The notes under the pieces are model-generated. The model did no database searches, was not told where the DNA came from, and saw nothing but the letters and a program-made list of their open reading frames with translations. Below, piece by piece: positions 1-8,939 of a stretch of 64,000 bases of DNA. Origin of the DNA: Williamsia muralis (lineage in GTDB: Bacteria; Actinomycetota; Actinomycetes; Mycobacteriales; Mycobacteriaceae); NCBI RefSeq assembly GCF_002735905.1, contig NZ_PEBD01000005.1, positions 62,001 to 126,000 of the forward strand, given 5' to 3'. The translations under genes were made by a program, and so were the position numbers. Positions within the stretch are counted from its first letter, which is position 1. The number at the start of each line of letters is the position of its first letter.

Positions 1-983
1 CCGGGCGAGGCACCGACATCAAGCTCGGCGGCTCCGCAGGCCAGAAGGACGGCGAATCGACGTCCGAGCGGGACGAAGTGGTCGAACTTGGCGGGCTCTG
101 CGTGGTCGGTACCGGTCGCCACGACACCGAACGACTCGACAACCAGCTGCGCGGCCGGGCTGGGCGACAAGGAGATCCGGGTCGCTCGGTGTTCTTCTCG
201 AGCGTGGAGGATCCGGTTGTCACGCGTAACCTCACCCTCAAACGCGACCCGGTCAGTTCGTCGGAGGACGGGTCGCTGGGCTCCAAGGGCGTCGACCTGA
301 TCGAGCAAGCACAACGGGTGGCCGAAGGCGTCATGCTCGAGCTGCATGCGAACACCTGGCGATACAACCAACTGGTGAACCAGCAGCGCGACATCGTGAT
401 CGACCGGCGCATGAAACTGCTGACGACCGACACCGCCCTCACAGAGCTGAAGGACCTGGAGAACGATCGGTATCGCGAACTGACCGGAGACGTCCCCGAG
501 CCGGCCGAAACAGCCGATTCGGACAACGCGCCCGATACGGAGTCGGTGGGCGACGAACTTGCTGAGACTGCTGTCAAGTCCGATTCGTCGGTACCGGTCG
601 AGAAAGCCGAACCCGTCCCCGCGGCTGTCCTCGAGCAGGCCGCACGCGAGATCATGCTGTTCCATCTCGATCGAGCATGGGCCGACCATCTTGCATTCGT
701 CTCAGACGTCCGGGCCAGCATCCACCTGCGGTCACTCGGTCGTGAGTCCCCCCTCGACGAGTTCCACAAGCTGATCCTCGACGAGTTCGGCAGATTGCCC
801 GGGGAAGCAGTCGAGAACGCGCGCAAGACATTCCGCGAAGCTGTCATCACTGCTGACGGTGTCGACCTGGAGCAGGCGGACCTGCGCCGCTCGACCACCA
901 CATGGACGTACATGGTGCACGACAGCCCGTTCAGCTCCGGTGGTGCAAAGGCGCTACAGGGCATCATCGGCATCTTCCGCTAG
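1..983 (+). CDS. secA2: Accessory preprotein translocase ATPase SecA2 (C-terminal part, gene starts before window)
   Basis: Open from the window edge in frame 3, so about 326 C-terminal residues are visible. The first residues GRGTDIKLGG and the later RHDTERLDNQLRGRAGRQGD with its GDPGRSVFFSS continuation are the helicase motifs V and VI of SecA ATPases. The end, DSPFSSGGAKALQGIIGIFR, has no cysteine-rich zinc/SecB-binding tail, as expected for the accessory SecA2 rather than housekeeping SecA1. An acidic low-complexity stretch (about codons 155-195 of the visible part) is inserted before the helical wing region. SecA2 powers export of a subset of proteins in mycobacteria. The downstream order (pgsA2, gcvH, garA) matches Rv1821 in M. 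tuberculosis, which supports the assignment. Only the N-terminal half is missing, by position. Confidence 0.92.
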   Translation, partial: GRGTDIKLGGSAGQKDGESTSERDEVVELGGLCVVGTGRHDTERLDNQLRGRAGRQGDPGRSVFFSSVEDPVVTRNLTLKRDPVSSSEDGSLGSKGVDLIEQAQRVAEGVMLELHANTWRYNQLVNQQRDIVIDRRMKLLTTDTALTELKDLENDRYRELTGDVPEPAETADSDNAPDTESVGDELAETAVKSDSSVPVEKAEPVPAAVLEQAAREIMLFHLDRAWADHLAFVSDVRASIHLRSLGRESPLDEFHKLILDEFGRLPGEAVENARKTFREAVITADGVDLEQADLRRSTTTWTYMVHDSPFSSGGAKALQGIIGIFR

Positions 984-1151
984 CGGTCGGGAGCGGACCT
1001 GCGCAAGGTGGCCCGCCGGTTCGGTATCTGGAGTGCCGGGGCCGTTCTTGCCGATGCGGCAAGTTTCCGTGACAGACGGAGCCGTCTGGGCGAGGCTGGC
1101 CAAGCAGGCTGTTCGACGTCGCGGATGGCCGGACGAACGGAGGAACCGGCC

Positions 1152-1661
1152 ATGGGGATCACGAGCTCGCCCGGTCGCGTCAGGCGTCGTCGGGACACGC
1201 CGCCGCCCCGAACCGGTAGCAGCGAAGTCGAGGTACTCAGAGGATTCCTCGACTACCTGAGAACCTCGATGATCGCGAAGGTGGAAGGCGCTCCCGAACC
1301 GCAGGTGCGGGCAGCCGCGGTACCTTCTGGAACCAATTTGCTCGGCCTGCTCAACCATCTCGTTCATGTGGAACGGGCGACATTCCTCGGCGAGACGGTC
1401 ACCAGGTGGCAGTCGACCTTCACCGCCGAGGCATCGGACAGCGTCGATGACGTAGTTGCCAGGTACCGGCAGGCCGTCGAGTCGGCGAACGATGTCCTCG
1501 ACGACTGTGCCGATCTCGTCGCGCGTCTGCCACGTTCCGCGCCGGGACGTTCTGCGCCAAGCGTTCGTTGGGCTCTGACCCACATGATCGAGGAGACGGG
1601 CCGCCACGCGGGTCACGCCGACATCTTGCGCGAGCTGATCGACGGTCAGACCGGGCGCTGA
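1152..1661 (+). CDS. DinB/DUF664-family protein (putative mycothiol-dependent enzyme)
   Basis: 169 residues from the ATG at 1152, which has a GGAGG about 8 nt upstream; a longer reading from 1008 lacks this support. The helical core LLGLLNHLVHVERATFLGE and the C-terminal ETGRHAGHADILRELIDG carry the histidines that form the metal site in the DinB four-helix bundle, and the ending is typical of the DUF664 subgroup common in actinobacteria. Some relatives are mycothiol-dependent transferases or isomerases, but the substrate here is unknown. The gene sits between secA2 and pgsA2, which are adjacent in M. tuberculosis, so it looks like a local insertion. Function beyond the family is not claimed. 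Confidence 0.8.
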   Translation: MGITSSPGRVRRRRDTPPPRTGSSEVEVLRGFLDYLRTSMIAKVEGAPEPQVRAAAVPSGTNLLGLLNHLVHVERATFLGETVTRWQSTFTAEASDSVDDVVARYRQAVESANDVLDDCADLVARLPRSAPGRSAPSVRWALTHMIEETGRHAGHADILRELIDGQTGR

Positions 1662-1736
1662 CGACAACGAGCGCAGGCACCGCACGCCGGACAACCGCGA
1701 AACGCTGAACCCGGCGGATGTGACAGGGTAGTTCGC

Positions 1737-2369
1737 ATGGAGGAGATCGGCCCGGAACCGGTTGAGGAAACGAATCGGATATTCACCGTTCCGAACTTGC
1801 TCAGCGCCGTTCGGCTCGTGATGGTGCCGGTGTTCCTCTGGGTTCTGCTCGCGAAAGAAGCCGACGGCTGGGCGTTCGCGATCTTGTTCTTCGCAGGGCT
1901 GTCCGACTGGGCGGACGGCAAGATAGCCCGACTGATGAACCAATCGTCCAGGTTGGGCGCTCTCCTCGATCCCGCGGCCGATCGGCTCTACATGCTGGTC
2001 ATACCGATCGGCCTGGCGATCCGCGGGATCATCCCGTGGTGGCTGATCGGTGTACTCATCGGCCGCGACGTCCTCTTGCTGGCGAGCGCGCCCCTGCTGC
2101 GCAGTCGCGGACTCACAGCCCTGCCCGTCATCTACATCGGTAAGGCAGCGACGTTCGCGCTGATGTACGGGTTCCCGATGATCCTTGCCGGGCAACTCGA
2201 TTCGGTCATAGGCGACATCTTCTATCCCTGTGGATGGGCCTTCATGATCTGGGGCACGGGCATGTACCTGTGGTCGTTTGTCCTCTACTGGGTACAGGTG
2301 TTGCAGGTGATGCGCGCGATGCCGCCCGTGCATCACGCGAAAAGCTCACCAGACAACTCGCCCCGGTGA
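1737..2369 (+). CDS. pgsA2: CDP-alcohol phosphatidyltransferase (PgsA2-like)
   Basis: 210-residue polytopic membrane protein that joins a CDP-linked lipid to an alcohol. The CDP-alcohol phosphotransferase signature D-x2-DG-x2-AR-x8-G-x3-D-x3-D is complete: DWADGKIARLMNQSSRLGAL then LDPAADR, around residues 58-84. Hydrophobic segments follow at about 85-105, 107-125, 140-160 and 165-190. The position after secA2 matches Rv1822 (pgsA2) of M. tuberculosis. Whether the product is phosphatidylglycerophosphate or cardiolipin cannot be read from the sequence. The C-terminus is a short polar tail. The start ATG at 1737 follows the DinB-type gene by 75 nt and no strong ribosome site is visible. Confidence 0.88.
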   Translation: MEEIGPEPVEETNRIFTVPNLLSAVRLVMVPVFLWVLLAKEADGWAFAILFFAGLSDWADGKIARLMNQSSRLGALLDPAADRLYMLVIPIGLAIRGIIPWWLIGVLIGRDVLLLASAPLLRSRGLTALPVIYIGKAATFALMYGFPMILAGQLDSVIGDIFYPCGWAFMIWGTGMYLWSFVLYWVQVLQVMRAMPPVHHAKSSPDNSPR

Positions 2370-2441
2370 GATGAACACCGAAGGTGCGCTAAATTCTCCC
2401 TTCAACCCCCGAAGCGAATGCTTAACCGGAAGGCGTGACAC

Positions 2442-2846
2442 GTGACCGACAAGCAGACTCCCGACGATCTGCGGTACACCACCGAGCACGAGTGGGTGAA
2501 AAAGGTGTCCGATACGACCGTTCGGGTCGGGATCACCGATTACGCGCAGGACCAGCTCGGCGACGTCGTCTTCGTTCAGTTGCCCGCGGTGGACGACGAG
2601 GTGGTCGTGGGGGAGTCGTTCGCCGAGGTCGAATCGACGAAGAGCGTGTCGGACATCTTCGGTCCGCTCGCCGGAGTCGTGACCAACGTGAACGACCGGC
2701 TCGAAGCGAGTCCTGACCTGGTCAACTCCGAGCCCTACGGCATGGGCTGGTTGGTGGAGATCAACGTCGGTGACGACGCAGATCTCGACGCCGTGTTGGG
2801 AGAGATGCTCGATGCGTCCGGATATCGCGAAGTCACTGCCGGATAG
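2442..2846 (+). CDS. gcvH: Glycine cleavage system H protein
   Basis: 134-residue lipoyl carrier of the glycine cleavage complex; it shuttles the aminomethyl group from GcvP to GcvT and then to lipoamide dehydrogenase. The lipoylation site is Lys67 in [18 protein letters not shown], and the N-terminus [10 protein letters not shown] is diagnostic for GcvH. It starts with GTG at 2442 after the purine-rich GGAAGG. gcvP is 3.2 kb downstream, separated by garA, ftsR, a nuclease gene and resR, the same arrangement as in M. tuberculosis (Rv1826 to Rv1832). gcvT is not in this window. Unlike gcvP, gcvH has no riboswitch in front of it. Confidence 0.96.
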   Translation: MTDKQTPDDLRYTTEHEWVKKVSDTTVRVGITDYAQDQLGDVVFVQLPAVDDEVVVGESFAEVESTKSVSDIFGPLAGVVTNVNDRLEASPDLVNSEPYGMGWLVEINVGDDADLDAVLGEMLDASGYREVTAG

Positions 2847-3054
2847 GGCAACCCGGTGACAGGTCGGTTTGGGAACTGTATGCAGCAGCTTTATGCATCT
2901 GCGGCCGGTGGCAGGGTACGGTCTAGGTCACGGGTAATTCCCCAAACCACTTGATGAGGACGAATCCGGCGTGTGAGCGATCGACCGCCGAAATGCCGTG
3001 GAAAGACTTGGCCCCCTTCCGGGCCGCGGGGACAATTACGAAGAAGGAGAATTG

Positions 3055-3513
3055 GTGAGCGACAACGAGAAGGACATCGAGGCTCCGGTAGAGACCACTT
3101 CGGTCTTCCGGGCCGATTTCATCAAAGAGATGGAGTCGACCGGAGGATCCGCCACCGTATCGGCCGACAGCGGCGTCGAGCGGCTCTCCGCAGGCACCGC
3201 GCTGCTCGTCGTCAAACGCGGCCCCAACGCCGGTTCTCGTTTTCTGCTCGACCAGGCCACCACATCGGCCGGTCGGCACCCCGACAGCGACATCTTCCTC
3301 GACGACGTGACGGTCAGTCGCCGTCACGCTGAGTTCCGCTTGGGCGACAACGACTTCCAGGTGGTGGACGTGGGCAGCCTCAACGGCACCTACGTCAACC
3401 GCGAACCGGTCGATTCCGCGGTTCTCGCCAACGGCGACGAGGTGCAGATCGGCAAGTTCCGCCTCGTCTTCCTTACCGGCCCCAGTGGTGACGAAGGTTC
3501 CTCGAACGCGTGA
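3055..3513 (+). CDS. garA: FHA-domain metabolic regulator GarA (OdhI)
   Basis: 152 residues from GTG 3055, preceded by AAGAAGGAGA. The N-terminal ETTSVF motif (Thr14/Thr15) is the phospho-switch targeted by PknB and PknG in mycobacteria and corynebacteria. The FHA domain follows at about residues 50-140: SAGRHPDSDIFLDDVTVSRR, then HAEF and GSLNGTYVNR, with the phosphothreonine-binding Arg, Ser and Asn in place. Unphosphorylated GarA inhibits 2-oxoglutarate dehydrogenase and glutamate dehydrogenase and activates glutamate synthase (family knowledge). Its stop overlaps the GTG of the next gene (GTGA). A 171-residue reading from 2998 is possible but adds residues absent from GarA of relatives. 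Confidence 0.96.
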   Translation: MSDNEKDIEAPVETTSVFRADFIKEMESTGGSATVSADSGVERLSAGTALLVVKRGPNAGSRFLLDQATTSAGRHPDSDIFLDDVTVSRRHAEFRLGDNDFQVVDVGSLNGTYVNREPVDSAVLANGDEVQIGKFRLVFLTGPSGDEGSSNA

Positions 3514-4238
3514 CCTCTCCGTCGGCGGGGCAGCAATCTGAAGGATCGATGTCAATCGGCTCGGTCCTCGATCAGCTGCGCGGCGAATTCCCGGATGTCA
3601 CCATCTCGAAGATCCGGTTCCTCGAGTCGGAAGGTCTGATCACACCCGAGCGGTCGCCATCGGGTTACCGGCGATTCAGCCGTGCGGACTGCGAGCGGTT
3701 GCGGTTCGTGCTGACCGCTCAGCGCGATCGTTACCTTCCGCTCAAGGTGATCAAAGAACAACTCGACGAGATCGACCGTGGCGCTCAGTCCGACTCACAG
3801 GCCGGGCCCCGACTGCTGTCTTCCGCGAAGAACTGGGTGGCGCCGGCGACGGACTTCTCGCAGGGCGGGGGTGGCCGGCTCAGCCGTGACACCCTCCTCG
3901 AGCGCACCGGGGTCGACTCGGCTTTTGTGACCGAACTGTGCGACAACGGTCTGCTCGTGCCGGGTCCTCGCGGTTTCTTCGATGAGGATGCGGTGAGGCT
4001 GGTCGCTGCTGCTGCGGCCCTCGCGAACTTCGGTCTTCAGGCGCGGCACCTGCGGGCATTCAAGGTCTCGGCGGAACGCGAAGCGGGTCTGGTCGCGCAG
4101 ATCGCCGGGCCGATCGCCAAGGGCAAGGGCACCGGGGCCCGCGACCGGGCCGAGGAGATGGTGCGAGAGATCGCCGCCCTGTCGGTGACCCTGCACACCC
4201 AGTTGGTCAAGCAGGCCGTCCGCGAAGTGCTCGACTGA
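3510..4238 (+). CDS. ftsR: MerR-family cell-division regulator FtsR
   Basis: 242 residues, translationally coupled to garA through a GTGA overlap; an internal ATG at 3549 (MSIGSVLDQL) is an alternative start. A MerR-type winged helix-turn-helix lies near the N-terminus (TISKIRFLESEGLITPERS, then SGYRRFS), followed by a dimerisation helix and a C-terminal domain. The protein matches Rv1828 of M. tuberculosis and FtsR of Corynebacterium glutamicum, which activates ftsZ expression. The C-terminal AGPIAKGKGTGARDRAEEMV region is characteristic of this family. No effector-binding cysteines are seen. A weak hairpin (6-bp stem, 4238-4253) follows the stop. Confidence 0.9.
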   Translation: MTSPSAGQQSEGSMSIGSVLDQLRGEFPDVTISKIRFLESEGLITPERSPSGYRRFSRADCERLRFVLTAQRDRYLPLKVIKEQLDEIDRGAQSDSQAGPRLLSSAKNWVAPATDFSQGGGGRLSRDTLLERTGVDSAFVTELCDNGLLVPGPRGFFDEDAVRLVAAAAALANFGLQARHLRAFKVSAEREAGLVAQIAGPIAKGKGTGARDRAEEMVREIAALSVTLHTQLVKQAVREVLD

Positions 4239-4256
4239 AGCCACTCTTGGCTTTCT
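4238..4256 (+). terminator. Weak hairpin after ftsR
   Basis: AAGCCA-CTCT-TGGCTT makes a 6-bp stem that begins at the ftsR stop codon and is followed by a short T-rich run. It is a possible weak terminator separating the garA-ftsR unit from the nuclease gene. The short stem and the absence of a real U-tract keep confidence low. Confidence 0.3.
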
Positions 4257-4337
4257 CGGTCGTCGCACGGGCTCACTTGCCATAGGATTGATGGCGGTGC
4301 AGCATTCGCCCACACAAGCGTTGGGAGGGCCGATCGC

Positions 4338-4853
4338 ATGAGTGAAATGCGCGTTGTAGGTATCCGGGTCGAACCGCCGCAGAGCCAGCCGGTCCTGCTC
4401 CTGCAGGAGACCAGTGGTGAGCGCTTCCTGCCCATCTGGATCGGGCAGAGTGAAGCGGCCTCGATTGCCTTGCGACAGAAGGGTATCGAGCCGCCCCGAC
4501 CGCTGACGCACGACTTGATCGTCAACCTGATCAATGCGCTCGGTCATGAACTCGTCGAAGTCCGCATCGTCGACATGCAAGAGGGCACCTTCTACGCAGA
4601 CCTGGTGTTCGCCGGGGATCTGCGCATCTCCGCCCGGCCGTCCGATTCCATCGCGATCGCGATGCGGGCAGAGGTGCCGATCTACGCCGAGGAGTCCGTA
4701 CTCGCCGAAGCCGGGTTGCTGATGCCCGATGACGACAGCGACGACGCCGACGACGAATCGGCAGGCGAGGTCAAGGAGGACGAGGTGGAGAAGTTCAAGG
4801 AGTTCCTCGACTCGGTGTCTCCGGACGATTTCAAGGCCACCGGAGGCGCGTGA
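4338..4853 (+). CDS. DUF151 bifunctional nuclease-domain protein
   Basis: 171 residues; the start ATG 4338 follows a GGGAGG. The first 130 residues form the BFN/DUF151 domain: MSEMRVVGIRVEPPQSQPVL, FLPIWIGQSEAASIALRQKG, DLIVNLINALG and RPSDSIAIAMRAEVPIY. The tail is very acidic (DDDSDDADDESAGE) and ends in a short amphipathic helix. The family is named for plant proteins with RNase and DNase activity; bacterial members are poorly understood. The position between ftsR and resR matches Rv1829. Its conserved placement next to two division regulators suggests a link to growth control, which is only inference. Confidence 0.88.
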   Translation: MSEMRVVGIRVEPPQSQPVLLLQETSGERFLPIWIGQSEAASIALRQKGIEPPRPLTHDLIVNLINALGHELVEVRIVDMQEGTFYADLVFAGDLRISARPSDSIAIAMRAEVPIYAEESVLAEAGLLMPDDDSDDADDESAGEVKEDEVEKFKEFLDSVSPDDFKATGGA

Positions 4854-5111
4854 GCCTTCCGTTCCGACGGTGATGCAGCCGGCTTGGATCACAGAACGGA
4901 AACCGTGGGGTCACGAATCGTCTAAAGCTCGAGTTTAGGTTCAGGGTTAGGGCGAGTCGCGTTGATCGGCGCCCCTCCTGGACCTACGGTCATTCCAGGC
5001 CGTGAAAATTGCGGTGATGTGATTTTGACCAGTCAGAGCGCGTAAACTTGGGCCCGTCGGCGCCAAGACGTCGCTCGGACGGTCACCGACAGAGCACGCG
5101 AGGAGATCCCA
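4854..5111. promoter_or_regulatory. Upstream region of resR
   Basis: 258 nt between the nuclease gene and resR. It has an imperfect inverted repeat CTAAAGCTCGAGTTTAG (4922-4938) followed by a GGTT-rich repeat (about 4938-4953). A region of this size upstream of a MerR regulator may hold its autoregulatory site, but no canonical long-spacer MerR promoter is obvious. Confidence 0.3.
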
Positions 5112-5753
5112 GTGGGCGATCAGCCACACGACGGTGAAACTGCCCATGTGGGGGAGACTGCCCAAGGGGAGAATGCCCACCGGATCGACCGACCGTCGCA
5201 GGGGTCGCTGGACGACATCATCCCGGGACTGTTCCCCAACGACACCGTGCCCGACGAACTCGTCGGCTACCGAGTGCCCAGCGCGTGCCAGATCGCGGGT
5301 ATCACCTACCGCCAGCTCGACTACTGGGCCCGCACCTCATTGGTCGTTCCGTCCATCCGAGGCGCCGCAGGCTCCGGCAGCCAGCGGCTCTATTCCTTCA
5401 AGGACATCCTGGTCCTGAAGATCGTCAAGCGACTTCTGGACACGGGCATCTCGCTGCAGAACATCCGCGTGGCCGTCGATCACCTCCGCAAGCGCGGGGT
5501 TGAAGACTTGGCCCGCATCACCCTGTTCTCCGACGGGACCACGGTGTACGAGTGCACGTCCGCCGAAGAAGTCGTCGACCTCCTACAGGGTGGTCAGGGT
5601 GTTTTCGGCATCGCGGTCAGCGGCGCCATGCGTGAACTGAGCGGAACCATCGCCGACTTCCCGGCCGAGCGTGCCGACGGCGGTGTTACCGAAGCCGCTC
5701 CCGAGGACGAGCTGGCCTCGCGCCGCAAGAGCCGGGCTCGCCGCACCGGCTAG
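5112..5753 (+). CDS. resR: MerR-family regulator ResR/McdR
   Basis: 213 residues from GTG 5112, preceded by GAGGAG. The MerR winged helix-turn-helix is GYRVPSACQIAGITYRQLDY (about residues 52-71), followed by SQRLYSFKDILVLKIVKRLL and a coiled dimerisation helix. The C-terminal region (ECTSAEEVVDLLQGGQGVFG) is shared with Rv1830 of M. tuberculosis. That regulator, named ResR or McdR, affects cell growth and division and is mutated in clinical strains with antibiotic resilience. The N-terminal 30 residues are low complexity and poorly conserved. The gene has its own 258-nt upstream region and is followed by the riboswitch leader of gcvP. Confidence 0.88.
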   Translation: MGDQPHDGETAHVGETAQGENAHRIDRPSQGSLDDIIPGLFPNDTVPDELVGYRVPSACQIAGITYRQLDYWARTSLVVPSIRGAAGSGSQRLYSFKDILVLKIVKRLLDTGISLQNIRVAVDHLRKRGVEDLARITLFSDGTTVYECTSAEEVVDLLQGGQGVFGIAVSGAMRELSGTIADFPAERADGGVTEAAPEDELASRRKSRARRTG

Positions 5754-5807
5754 AACATCGCCCCTCCGGCAATCTCTGCCCACCTCGGTCTAGACTGAAC
5801 GCGCGTC

Positions 5808-5990
5808 GCAGCGACCCGGGAGAGCGTCACAGCAGTGTGACCGCCGAAGGAGCAACACCTCTCCGTCAAACTCTCAGGCACCCAGGACCGTGTCGTCGTC
5901 GGCGTCTCTGGAGAGTGGCGGCATCAGCCGTCCGCCCATGGTGAAAGGCCGCATTCCCTGCGGCTGAATCTCTCAGGCGTCCACCGGTCC
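5808..5990 (+). promoter_or_regulatory. Tandem glycine riboswitch (two aptamers) upstream of gcvP
   Basis: Two glycine-aptamer copies lie head to tail. Aptamer 1 (about 5812-5890) has GGGAGAG, then the CCGAAGGAGCAA junction, then CTCTCAGGCACCCAGGACCG. Aptamer 2 (about 5903-5986) has CTGGAGAG, a looser GGTGAAAGGCCGCA junction, and TCTCTCAGGC followed by the closing segment. These are the hallmark conserved strings of the gcvT-type glycine riboswitch. A TAGACT hexamer at 5791-5796 is a plausible -10 box, which would put transcription initiation just before aptamer 1. gcvP starts about 100 nt after aptamer 2. Glycine binding is expected to turn on the glycine-cleavage gene. Confidence 0.93.
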
Positions 5991-6090
5991 CTCGGGCAGT
6001 GTGGATAGGACAGAGGGGGAGGACCGGCGTCCGGCTTCGGTCGGCACAACCTGTGGTCGCCCCGTCGGTGACCGCTGCGGAGGTCCCACC

Positions 6091-8922
6091 ATGACCGGCT
6101 CTTCCTTCACTCATCGCCACATCGGTCCTGACAACAGCGAGCTCGGCCGAATCCTCTCGCTCATCGGCGCCGACTCGCTCGACGACCTGGCCCGGCAAGT
6201 GGTGCCTGCAGGCATTCTCGACGGCCCGCAGGACAACGGTCTAGAAGCACTGCCGCCTGCGGCATCCGAACACGAAGTGCTCGCCGAACTCGCCGCACTC
6301 GCAGCCGAGAACACCGTCGCGACGTCGATGATCGGCCTCGGCTACTACGACACGCTCACCCCGCCTGTCCTTGTCCGCAACATCCTCGAGAACCCGGCGT
6401 GGTACACCGCCTACACCCCTTACCAGCCCGAGATCAGTCAAGGCCGCCTCGAAGCCCTGCTCAACTTCCAGACGATGGTGTCGGACCTGACCGGCATGGA
6501 AGTGGCCAACGCGTCGATGCTCGACGAATCGACTGCGGCCGCCGAGGCCATGACCTTGCTGCGCCGGGCCGGCAAGAGCAAGTCGCCCCGATTTGTCGTC
6601 GACAGCGACGTCTTCCCGCAGACGGCAGCGGTGATCGCCACCCGCGCAGAACCGCTGGGGATCGAGATCGTCACCACCGACCTCGCCGAGGGACTTCCCG
6701 ACGGAGACTTCTTCGGCGTCCTCCTGCAGACCCCGGCAGCGTCGGGCCGCGTCATCGACTGCACGCCGCTCATCGAGGCGGCACACGAGCGCGGTGCGCT
6801 GGTCGCCGTCGGCGCCGACCTGCTGGCCCTCACCCTGATCGCTGCGCCCGGCGAACTGGGCGCCGACGTGTGTTTCGGAACCACGCAACGATTCGGGGTG
6901 CCCATGGGCTTCGGTGGACCCCATGCCGGTTACCTGGCAGTCCACGCCAAACACGCCCGGCAATTGCCGGGTCGCCTCGTCGGTGTCTCGAAGGACGCCG
7001 ACGGCAACCTCGCCTACCGGTTGTCGCTGCAGACCCGTGAGCAGCACATCCGGCGGGAGAAGGCGACCAGCAACATCTGCACCGCGCAGGTGCTGCTCGC
7101 GATCATCGCCGCGATGTACGCCAGCTACCACGGCGCCGACGGCCTTCGCGCCATCGCGAGCCGGGTGCACGGGCATGCCCGCACACTTGCGGCGGCGCTG
7201 CGGTCCGGTGGTGTCGAGGTGGTGCACGACAACTTCTTCGACACCGTGTTGACCTCCGTGCCCGGGCGGGCCGCCGGCGTCGTCGCCGCAGCCAAGGAAC
7301 GTGGCATCAACCTCCGACTGGTGGACGACGACCATGTCGCGATCGCCTGCGATGAGGCAACCACCGCGGACCACGTGTCCGCGGTCCGCGACGCGTTTGG
7401 GGTCGACGCCTCGAACAGCGCCAAGGACTGGCCTGAGATCGACAGTCGCACAAGCGAATACCTGACCCATCCGGCGTTCAACAGGTACCGCACCGAAACC
7501 GCGATGATGCGGTACCTGCGGAGTCTTGCCGACAAGGACATCGCACTGGATCGAAGCATGATCCCACTCGGCTCGTGCACGATGAAGTTGAACGCCGCCG
7601 CAGAGATGGAAGCCATCACCTGGCCGACCATCTCCCGGCTGCATCCCTTCGCTCCGGCAGGTGACGTACCCGGCATGCGCAAGATCATCGCTTCGCTCGA
7701 GGACTGGCTCGTCGCGATCACCGGCTACGACCGGGTCAGCGTCCAGCCCAACGCGGGGTCGCAGGGCGAATACGCCGGGCTGTTGGCCATTCGCGAATAC
7801 CACCGCAGCCGCGGTGACTCGGACCGCACGGTCTGCCTCATCCCGTCGAGCGCCCACGGGACCAACGCAGCATCCGCGGTCATGGCGGGCATGCGGGTGG
7901 TCGTGGTGTCCTGCCGTGACAACGGCGACGTGGACGTCGACGACCTACGCGCCAAGGTGGACGCCAACGCCGCCGATCTGGCAGCGATCATGCTCACCTA
8001 TCCCTCGACCCACGGTGTCTTCGAGGACGAGGTCGGTGACATCTGCGCCGCGGTGCACGACGCAGGGGGCCAGGTCTACGTCGACGGCGCCAATCTCAAC
8101 GCTCTGGTGGGAGTGGCTCGGCCGGGGCGCTTCGGTGGAGATGTCAGCCATCTGAACCTGCACAAGACGTTCTGCATCCCGCACGGCGGTGGCGGCCCCG
8201 GCGTCGGCCCGATCGGAGTGCGAGAGCACCTCGCGCCATTCCTGCCGGGACATCCACTGGCTGATGAGCTGCCTGGAGATCTCACCATCTCGGGTGCGCC
8301 CTACGGCTCGGCGTCGATCCTGCCGATCACCTACGCATACATCCGGATGATGGGAGCCGAGGGCCTGCGGGAGGCAACGCTCACGGCGATCGCCTCCGCC
8401 AACTACATCGCTGCCCGGCTGAACGACTCGTACCCTGTGCTGTACACCGGCGCGGGCAACCGGGTGGCGCACGAGTGCATCATCGACCTGCGACCGATCA
8501 CCAAGAGCACCGGCGTGACAGTGGACGACGTCGCAAAACGTCTGGCCGATTACGGCTTCCACGCTCCGACGATGAGTTTCCCGGTCGCCGGGACGCTGAT
8601 GATCGAGCCCACCGAGAGCGAGAACCTCGACGAGATCGAGGCATTTTGCGACGCAATGATCTCGATTCGCGCGGAGATCGACAAAGTGGCGGACGGTCAG
8701 TGGCCGGCCGACGACAACCCACTGCGAGGTGCTCCGCACACCGCCGAGTGTCTCGTCGGGGACTGGGAGCACAGCTATGACCGACTGGTCGCCGTGTACC
8801 CGAACGGACTGCCGTCGGCGGGTGCCCGGGCGAAGGTATGGCCCGCGGTGCGGCGTATCGACGGCGCGTTCGGTGACCGCAATCTGATCTGCAGTTGCCC
8901 GCCGATCGAGGCGTTCGCCTGA
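6091..8922 (+). CDS. gcvP: Glycine dehydrogenase (decarboxylating), P protein
   Basis: 943 residues, a full-length fused P protein (N and C halves in one chain). It decarboxylates glycine on pyridoxal phosphate and passes the aminomethyl group to GcvH. The start is taken at ATG 6091 with GCGGAGG upstream ([20 protein letters not shown]); an upstream in-frame GTG at 6001 would extend it towards the riboswitch. The PLP lysine is Lys692 in [20 protein letters not shown]. Other typical blocks are [20 protein letters not shown] in the N half and [14 protein letters not shown] in the C half. Its expression should be controlled by the tandem glycine riboswitch directly upstream. Confidence 0.97.
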   Translation: MTGSSFTHRHIGPDNSELGRILSLIGADSLDDLARQVVPAGILDGPQDNGLEALPPAASEHEVLAELAALAAENTVATSMIGLGYYDTLTPPVLVRNILENPAWYTAYTPYQPEISQGRLEALLNFQTMVSDLTGMEVANASMLDESTAAAEAMTLLRRAGKSKSPRFVVDSDVFPQTAAVIATRAEPLGIEIVTTDLAEGLPDGDFFGVLLQTPAASGRVIDCTPLIEAAHERGALVAVGADLLALTLIAAPGELGADVCFGTTQRFGVPMGFGGPHAGYLAVHAKHARQLPGRLVGVSKDADGNLAYRLSLQTREQHIRREKATSNICTAQVLLAIIAAMYASYHGADGLRAIASRVHGHARTLAAALRSGGVEVVHDNFFDTVLTSVPGRAAGVVAAAKERGINLRLVDDDHVAIACDEATTADHVSAVRDAFGVDASNSAKDWPEIDSRTSEYLTHPAFNRYRTETAMMRYLRSLADKDIALDRSMIPLGSCTMKLNAAAEMEAITWPTISRLHPFAPAGDVPGMRKIIASLEDWLVAITGYDRVSVQPNAGSQGEYAGLLAIREYHRSRGDSDRTVCLIPSSAHGTNAASAVMAGMRVVVVSCRDNGDVDVDDLRAKVDANAADLAAIMLTYPSTHGVFEDEVGDICAAVHDAGGQVYVDGANLNALVGVARPGRFGGDVSHLNLHKTFCIPHGGGGPGVGPIGVREHLAPFLPGHPLADELPGDLTISGAPYGSASILPITYAYIRMMGAEGLREATLTAIASANYIAARLNDSYPVLYTGAGNRVAHECIIDLRPITKSTGVTVDDVAKRLADYGFHAPTMSFPVAGTLMIEPTESENLDEIEAFCDAMISIRAEIDKVADGQWPADDNPLRGAPHTAECLVGDWEHSYDRLVAVYPNGLPSAGARAKVWPAVRRIDGAFGDRNLICSCPPIEAFA

Positions 8923-8939
8923 ACCCGGGCGGGGTTCAG
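8919..8939. terminator. Small bidirectional hairpin between convergent genes
   Basis: CTGAACCC-N5-GGGTTCAG forms an 8-bp stem that contains the stop codons of both gcvP and the convergent gene at 8936. It has no T-tract on either side, so termination by it alone is uncertain. Confidence 0.35.

Noticed and set aside
954-2336. Minus-strand 460-codon open reading frame opposite the DinB and pgsA2 genes
   Set aside because: It is antisense to two recognised proteins, low in complexity (rich in Arg, Gln, Asp, His) and shows no family features; a typical high-GC shadow frame.
2923-3555. Minus-strand 210-codon open reading frame opposite garA
   Set aside because: GarA is unmistakable; the antisense frame begins inside ftsR and lacks a ribosome site.
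4922-4953. Iron box near the resR upstream region (TTTAGGTTCAGGGTTAGGG)
   Set aside because: Only the first half resembles TTAGGTTAG; the second half does not form the palindrome, unlike the site at 21241.
6241-7857. Long minus-strand open reading frame opposite gcvP
   Set aside because: gcvP is certain on the plus strand; the antisense product is His/Arg/Gly-rich with no motif.
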